NCBI GenBank assembly: GCA_020056715.1
Contig: JAGVHG010000132.1
Location: 1 to 33,966, forward strand
DNA from: Phycisphaerae bacterium
GTDB lineage: Bacteria; Planctomycetota; Phycisphaerae; UBA1845
Reading direction: 5' to 3'
Length of the DNA: 33,966 nt
Made by a program: the position numbers and the translations under genes. A model generated the notes under the pieces. It searched no databases. It was not told the origin of the DNA and saw only the letters and a program-made list of their open reading frames with translations. Positions 32,244 through 33,966 of this stretch are shown here, piece by piece. Each line of letters opens with the position of its first letter. The first letter of the stretch is position 1.

Positions 32244-33701
32244 TCAGGAGCCGGTGAGGCTCCAAGTGAGCGTCGCCGTGATCGTCGTCGAGTCGGTGCA
32301 GGTCCACGAGGCGCTGCCGCTGAGGTTTCCGCCGTCGGGCGGTAAGGGGAAGGACTTCGTCCCCATGCACTCGCCGCCAAAATCCCTGTCGCCGACCGAG
32401 GCCCAAGGGCTCACAGAAATCGGGCCGCCCTCCCCCCATCCCGGCCCGCCCGAGCACATGGCAGTGAAATCGCTCCCGACAGAGATACTCACGCCGTACG
32501 AGCTCAACGACGAGGTGAGAATGACGAGGTAGCCAGCGAGGAGGGGCACATCTATGGGGCCTGCCGCGGTGCAGATGTTTGGGCCGACCAGGTCGCAACC
32601 CTCGCCACATTCTACGAACCGGTAGTTTGTAATCTGAGCAGTGCTGTTATCGCTGATGAGCGAGAAGTGAGTGTCCGCCGGGTTCCTGTACGGACTCCCG
32701 AACTCGACTGTGCCTGAGGCGTTAAACGTAGTGGTCCATCCCTCACTCTCACTCTGCTCCTGCCAGGACAGATCGAAGGTGCCACGGTACGTCTCTTTCT
32801 CGCCAGCGATTGTGATATTCGAGACCAGTATCGTCTTCGGGAAGGTCCGTCCGTCGAGCTTCACGTTGGAGGCCTCGACGCTCACGGCGACGGTGCTGGG
32901 GTCGGGTTTCGTCGAGGGCGCCCCGTAGGTGGCGGCGACACCATGTGCGCTTACGGTGCCGATCGTGCCGTTGCCCCCTGCGATGCCGTTGACGGACCAA
33001 TTGGAGAGCTTGAGCGGCAACGGGGCGAGCTGCTCCCCCTCGGGATCGCAGTCGAAGCGCGGCGGGAGCGGCGCGAGTTGCTCCTCGCCCGGGAGCGGCG
33101 CAAGCTCCTCCTCCTCGGTCCAGCACTCGACGGCGGTCAGCGTGAGCGTCTCGCCGGTCTTCACCGAAGCCTTTGGCGGCCGCAACTGAGCTCCGGCGAG
33201 GAGAGACCAGTCGCTGAAGTGTGTAGTAGTGACCGACACGAGGCCGTTCGCCTCATCACGCTCGACGCTGCGCATCCAGCGCCAAACGCCCGACGAGTCC
33301 TGATAGCCGATGCCGGTGAGCGCGATCACGGTGCCGGCGAGCTGCTCCGTAGTCGGGTTGAAGGTGAGCGTCACCGGTGAAGAAAACGTAACGCCGGCGG
33401 GTGTGAGGCGAAAGCCCGAACCTAGGCCATTGGGGGCGGTGCTCGTGAGCGGCTGGATGCCGAGCTGGGTGTCGGCGTCGAGCGCTCCTGCGGGAACCTC
33501 AATGGTCAGCAATTCGTCGGTCGAGGCGAGTGTGCCGCCAGCCGGGCCGATGGTCTTCTCCACCGGGCTGCCCGATGGCGCACCGACGTCCGTTGCCCGC
33601 GGTGTTGGGAGAGTGACATCCGTTCCGCCAGTCGAGGGGGGCATGCCGCCCGTGCAGCCCGCAACCACGACGCTAACGATCAACCAGTAGGCACGCTGCA
33701 T
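32244..33701 (-). CDS. Lipoprotein with a ZU5-like domain
   Basis: The 485-residue product has a lipoprotein signal (AYWLIVSVVVAGCTGG), so it is anchored at the outer or cytoplasmic membrane. Residues 45-150 resemble a ZU5 domain: IGPAGGTLASTDELLTIEVP followed by PAGVTFSSPVTLTFNP. A later segment has three repeats of the word QLAPLP or ELAPLP, and the rest is Ig-like beta-rich with several Cys. The ATG at 33701 has GAGG before it, and an ATG further upstream does not precede the signal. Function is unknown; surface adhesion or protease-related roles are typical for such domains but not shown here. Confidence 0.8.
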   Translation of the reverse strand: MQRAYWLIVSVVVAGCTGGMPPSTGGTDVTLPTPRATDVGAPSGSPVEKTIGPAGGTLASTDELLTIEVPAGALDADTQLGIQPLTSTAPNGLGSGFRLTPAGVTFSSPVTLTFNPTTEQLAGTVIALTGIGYQDSSGVWRWMRSVERDEANGLVSVTTTHFSDWSLLAGAQLRPPKASVKTGETLTLTAVECWTEEEELAPLPGEEQLAPLPPRFDCDPEGEQLAPLPLKLSNWSVNGIAGGNGTIGTVSAHGVAATYGAPSTKPDPSTVAVSVEASNVKLDGRTFPKTILVSNITIAGEKETYRGTFDLSWQEQSESEGWTTTFNASGTVEFGSPYRNPADTHFSLISDNSTAQITNYRFVECGEGCDLVGPNICTAAGPIDVPLLAGYLVILTSSLSSYGVSISVGSDFTAMCSGGPGWGEGGPISVSPWASVGDRDFGGECMGTKSFPLPPDGGNLSGSASWTCTDSTTITATLTWSLTGS

Positions 33702-33854
33702 GGAATCCTCACGAAATCGATGGCATAGCCTCGGCGGCCTGGAATTGGCGGTGTTCACTTTCATAACGCTTAACCGTTCCCGGCAGCTTACCACCTTGCC
33801 CGCCCTTGTCTAGCCAAGCGGCCGGCTTTATTCCCAGGGCAATCGTATCGATAA

Positions 33855-33966
33855 TCAGTTTTTCAGGAGGCCGAGCTTATCCATGCGGTAATGGAGCGCA
33901 TCGCGACTGAGACCGAGAAGCTTGGCGGCGTGAGTTTGATTGTTGTTGGTGCGTTTCAAGGCCTGG
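33855..33966 (-). CDS. C-terminal end of a sigma-54-dependent activator (partial)
   Basis: The minus strand is open from the window edge to a TGA at 33855-33857, giving the last 37 codons. They encode ALKRTNNNQTHAAKLLGLSR followed by DALHYRMDKLGLLKN, the Fis-type helix-turn-helix that ends NtrC-family activators. The rest of the protein, with the expected AAA+ domain, lies outside. It is probably a response regulator or an enhancer-binding protein; the inference rests on this short tail. Confidence 0.8.
   Translation of the reverse strand, partial: QALKRTNNNQTHAAKLLGLSRDALHYRMDKLGLLKN

Noticed and set aside
32041-32610. 189-codon minus-strand frame at the end of the lipoprotein gene
   Set aside because: His/Arg-rich translation in another frame of the same strand; shadow of the lipoprotein gene.

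Overview
The window looks like a chromosomal stretch from a Planctomycetota bacterium, probably near the Phycisphaerae. This rests on a secreted right-handed beta-helix protein with a dockerin-like tail, a TMTC-type membrane glycosyltransferase with TPRs, a 4-TM PIN/TRAM protein, a cyanobacterial-like glucose-6-phosphate isomerase, an Flp-type pilin, and very many short palindromic repeats between and inside genes. No rRNA, tRNA, CRISPR array or transposase gene was seen. The phylum is an inference from gene families; no marker gene was compared.

Layout. 1-2.4 kb: a P63C-domain gene with a well-formed promoter among GCTAG boxes, and a basic winged-helix regulator gene, both on the minus strand. 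2.6-6.9 kb: a TPR lipoprotein, ispD and a beta-helix surface protein, all minus. 7.1-8.6 kb: two small unknown plus-strand genes, a tail-anchored membrane protein and a divergent XRE regulator. 8.6-9.5 kb: a 950-bp gene-free island packed with hairpin repeats. 9.5-15 kb: PIN/TRAM protein, MATE transporter, a Tyr-rich/TPR exported protein and a HAD hydrolase. 15.1-20 kb: aspS with an overlapping zinc dehydrogenase gene (plus) faces glyS followed closely by hicBA (minus). 20.4-25.6 kb: Flp pilin, TMTC-like glycosyltransferase, then a minus-strand operon of two cyclophilin-FKBP fusion genes and queD. 25.8-33.7 kb: an MFS-acyltransferase fusion overlapping pgi, a convergent SNF2 helicase whose 3' end overlaps that of pgi, and a ZU5-like lipoprotein. 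The right edge holds the C-terminal Fis-type helix-turn-helix of a probable sigma-54 activator.

How it fits together. The genes are mostly housekeeping (isoprenoid precursor synthesis, two aminoacyl-tRNA synthetases, glycolysis, queuosine precursor synthesis) mixed with envelope functions. The most unusual feature is the repeat load. Several hairpin families, many with a 3-nt loop, and one family with a TCACGG loop, occur in intergenic DNA and also inside reading frames. They form most of the QueD N-terminal extension, three peptide inserts in the SNF2 C-terminal region, and the shared 3' ends of pgi and the SNF2 gene. A (CGAAACGC)n octanucleotide tract lies in frame in the MFS-acyltransferase gene, where gain or loss of one unit would shift the frame. 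I regard this coding-sequence invasion by palindromic repeats, and the possible switch it creates, as the best candidate for an under-described system here.
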